NCBI RefSeq assembly: GCF_036588685.1
Contig: NW_026963311.1
Span: 310,001 to 374,000, forward strand
Length of the DNA: 64,000 bases
Direction of reading: 5' to 3'
From: Mytilus trossulus
Taxonomy: Eukaryota > Mollusca > Bivalvia > Mytilida > Mytilidae
Shown in pieces: positions 63,901 to 64,000 of the stretch. The notes beneath the pieces were generated by a model. It searched no databases and was not told the origin of the DNA. It was given only the letters and a program-made list of their open reading frames with translations. How positions within the stretch are numbered: the stretch's first letter is position 1; each line of letters begins with the position of its first letter. Position numbers and translations under genes: made by a program.

Positions 63901-63978
63901 TAACTACATACCGATAATTCTTTATATATCGCAATCTGTAACCAGTTAACCATTAATCGCAGGGTAATAGAGTCAAAC
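48809..63978 (-). CDS. Gene B: C-terminal half of a second plexin-type receptor (10 exons; 5' part outside window)
   Basis: The visible 419 residues are cytoplasmic plexin sequence. Residues 1-71 are the end of GAP segment C1, including LMVNWL and the hallmark MGPIDALTG. Residues 72-185 are the Rho-GTPase-binding domain, with [15 protein letters not shown] and [11 protein letters not shown] linker ends in WHL. Segment C2 runs from about 230, including [29 protein letters not shown] and [18 protein letters not shown]. All nine visible junctions keep frame. Known for plexins: C1 and C2 fold into one GAP, with a conserved arginine in C2 (LRFW.N in vertebrates); R296 (YATR) sits there by alignment, so catalysis may be kept. 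C1 arginine fingers would lie in the next exon to the right. The tail after DVPRYRK is about 25-30 residues shorter than in vertebrate plexins. The ectodomain is unknown. It lies upstream of gene A, same strand, about 13.5 kb between stop and start codons. Confidence 0.9.
49170..50140 (+). repeat. Retroelement 3'-end remnant (family 3), copy 1
   Basis: Non-coding tail shared with 52980-53830: AAGTTGTTGGCAT, CATATGATGAAGAC, GAATTTTACTGTGTGTATTG, GGGTTGAGATTTCA and CATTCTCAATTT in order. It is interrupted by the MITE at 49683-49903. Sense orientation is opposite to gene B, in whose last intron it lies. Confidence 0.7.
49683..49903. mobile_element. 221-bp MITE with perfect 25-bp terminal inverted repeats
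   Basis: Arms 49683-49707 and 49879-49903 are exact reverse complements (TACTGTAAACCAACTTATTT, then TCGCG). The interior is full of TTCGCG motifs. The related repeat at 52980-53830 lacks it, confirming an insertion. Target site probably TA. Confidence 0.9.
51054..51185 (-). CDS. Gene B exon b9: GAP segment C2, DSPTQKLL block
   Basis: Phase 0/0, 132 bases: [20 protein letters not shown], then [10 protein letters not shown]. Close match to plexin DSP.NKLLYAKDIP.Y....., then a shortened stretch before SEIYELSN, which may correspond to the plexin helix HEIYSYI. Confidence 0.93.
51610..51757 (-). CDS. Gene B exon b8: GAP segment C2 with conserved arginine
   Basis: Phase 2 in, 0 out, 148 bases: [19 protein letters not shown], then [20 protein letters not shown]. 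Aligns to plexin LPLRFWVNVIKNPQFVFDI...D..L....QTFMD. The Arg of YATR falls at the C2 catalytic arginine; the neighbouring FWVN is not conserved. Confidence 0.92.
51993..52205. mobile_element. 213-bp MITE next to a gene B splice donor
   Basis: Imperfect 44-bp terminal inverted repeats (ATACTGTGGATTCATT at 51993, complement ending 52205), with CACGAAATTAAAT motifs inside. Its right end is 21 bases from the last base of exon b7. The terminus resembles a MITE widespread in molluscs. Confidence 0.88.
52227..52381 (-). CDS. Gene B exon b7: GAP segment C2
   Basis: Phase 0 in, 2 out, 155 bases: [20 protein letters not shown], then [20 protein letters not shown] and VLQSWKNE. Matches the plexin LQKFVDDLF..I......A.KY.FD.LDE.A....I.D......WK. 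A 213-bp inverted-repeat element begins 22 bases inside the following intron. Confidence 0.93.
52851..52931 (-). CDS. Gene B exon b6: start of GAP segment C2
   Basis: Phase 0/0, 81 bases: [16 protein letters not shown] then [11 protein letters not shown], matching plexin EIYLTRLL.TK. Separated from b5 by a 7.1-kb intron full of repeats. Confidence 0.9.
52980..53830 (+). pseudogene. Retroelement remnant (family 3), copy 2, with reverse-transcriptase C-terminal scrap
   Basis: The frame at 53040-53170 reads [20 protein letters not shown] then DYSFPTV, followed after frame changes by DGDVPL; this resembles a block near the end of mussel retroelement polyproteins as I recall them. It then continues into the 3' tail shared with 49170-50140. 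Broken by stops; opposite to gene B. Confidence 0.55.
54640..54800 (-). repeat. Fragment of a dispersed bivalve repeat
   Basis: CCAAGAATGTGTCCATAGTA, CACGGATGCATCATACTTAT and GTTCAGTGGATTGTGCAATT match a non-coding mussel repeat I recall. The 81-codon antisense open frame across it (54642-54887) is therefore not called as a gene. Confidence 0.5.
55648..55745. mobile_element. 98-bp inverted-repeat element
   Basis: Ends AACTAGGTGCGTACCTACGG...and the complement of AACTATGGGCGTAGCAACGG..., about 21 of 25 positions pairing, both running into CCCAC. The core is 48 bases. Confidence 0.7.
56132..56352. mobile_element. 221-bp MITE with about 56-bp terminal inverted repeats
   Basis: Arms 56132-56187 and 56296-56352 share TTCACGGTTAGTTCGGCCAT and CAGATTTTT as reverse complements. 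The open frame across it is an artefact of the repeat. Confidence 0.9.
57000..57130 (-). repeat. Repeat family 2, antisense copy
   Basis: ACGCTAGACGTGTGTTTAGT, AAGACTCATCAGTGACGGTC and TTATCTATTCCTGAATAGAT follow the order of the copy at 63590-63770. Confidence 0.6.
57590..57880 (-). repeat. Repeat family 1, antisense copy
   Basis: AGAAGATGTGGTATGAGTGC is the conserved end, followed by eroded family sequence to about 57880. Confidence 0.65.
59628..59722 (-). repeat. Repeat family 1, terminal fragment
   Basis: GAAGATGTGGTATGATTGCC, AATGAGACAACTGTCCACAA and TCACCGTACGGCCTTCC: the family end in reverse, 275 bases from gene B exon b5. Confidence 0.75.
59998..60101 (-). CDS. Gene B exon b5: linker between RBD and GAP segment C2
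   Basis: Phase 1 in, 0 out, 104 bases: acidic, low-similarity linker ending LQQWHL, equivalent to the WHLVK found just before C2 in plexins. The donor is GTACAT, which is non-optimal. The next exon joins in phase 0. Confidence 0.82.
60440..60690 (+). repeat. Repeat family 1, eroded copy
   Basis: TTGTTCTTATGCTGTGCTGT, AGGGGAGGGTTGAGCTC and GCGATCGTTTGTTC correspond to family blocks; ends approximate. Confidence 0.5.
60793..60957 (-). CDS. Gene B exon b4: Rho-binding domain, second half
   Basis: Phase 1/1, 165 bases: [20 protein letters not shown], then [20 protein letters not shown]. Matches plexin EWR.G....L.L.DED.T......LNTL.HY.V.D.....L. Confidence 0.93.
61090..61880 (+). pseudogene. Degenerate retroelement fragment
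   Basis: Shifting plus-strand frames give [33 protein letters not shown] and YGRQHELL, resembling the C-terminal region of bivalve retroelement reverse transcriptases. Several stops and frame changes; the tail CCAGCTGAAGGACGCCTC resembles family 3. It lies in gene B between b3 and b4. Confidence 0.4.
61976..62132 (-). CDS. Gene B exon b3: Rho-binding domain, first half
   Basis: Phase 0 in, 1 out, 157 bases: [20 protein letters not shown], then [33 protein letters not shown] is a plexin RBD hallmark (ubiquitin-like fold that binds Rac/Rnd-type GTPases in known plexins). Confidence 0.95.
63319..63465 (-). CDS. Gene B exon b2: GAP segment C1 to RBD linker
   Basis: Phase 0/0, 147 bases: [20 protein letters not shown], then [20 protein letters not shown] and IRIEHQNL. 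Strong match to plexin LFMLY.AIK....KGPIDA.TG......E.KL....IE...L. Confidence 0.95.
63575..63775 (-). repeat. Repeat family 2, antisense copy
   Basis: TACGCCAGACGCGCGTTTCG, AGACTCATCAGTGACGCTC, GAAGAGCATTGAGGACCCAA and ATCTATGCCTGGGATAAGAA: the most complete copy of this family here, between exons b1 and b2. Confidence 0.75.
63912..63978 (-). CDS. Gene B exon b1: GAP segment C1
   Basis: The first base completes a codon from the previous exon (xxG, compatible with Arg); then [20 protein letters not shown] and LS; phase 0 out. Aligns with the plexin helix T.S..EKMLTNW that follows the arginine-finger pair. Acceptor ttttgtag, donor GTATGT. Confidence 0.88.
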
Positions 63979-64000
63979 CTACAAAACAAGTAATCAGCAC

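Overview
This is an AT-rich, intron-rich and repeat-rich animal nuclear window with no prokaryotic features. Mussel-type interspersed repeats (recognised from memory, not by search) and lectin-EGF receptor modules point to a bivalve mollusc, most likely a marine mussel close to Mytilus.

Two genes are supported, both on the minus strand, head to tail. They were rebuilt exon by exon from splice sites, reading-phase continuity and domain homology. Gene A runs from its start codon at 35309 leftwards and leaves the window at base 1. Seventeen coding exons (829 codons) encode a signal peptide, a fucolectin/F5-8C-like galactose-binding domain, three EGF/laminin-type modules, four IPT/TIG domains, one transmembrane helix and the start of a plexin-type cytoplasmic GAP. 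It has no semaphorin (sema) domain, so it looks like a plexin whose ectodomain has been replaced by lectin and EGF modules. Gene B enters from the right edge and ends with a stop codon at 48809. Ten exons (419 codons plus stop) encode the C-terminal half of a second plexin-type cytoplasmic region: the end of GAP segment C1, the Rho-binding domain and segment C2. The two genes are probably members of one receptor cluster, but their visible parts do not overlap, so paralogy cannot be tested here.

Layout: 1-35.3 kb is gene A, with large repeat-filled introns (two of about 6.1 and 8.6 kb) and a 3.5/4.6-kb internal tandem duplication (about 22.5-30.6 kb) that doubled one EGF exon. 35.3-37.2 kb is upstream flank holding a 22-bp tandem array, a foldback element and a solo LTR with heat-shock-element-like motifs. 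37.2-48.6 kb is intergenic: interspersed repeats, a tRNA-like SINE unit, a poly-C run and AT-rich sequence. 48.6-64 kb is gene B, its introns holding several small inverted-repeat elements and antisense retroelement remnants.

The proteins are inferred to be single-pass receptors that control a Ras/Rap-type GTPase through the plexin GAP. Whether gene A binds glycans, microbes or semaphorins is unknown. I saw no convincing plus-strand protein gene.
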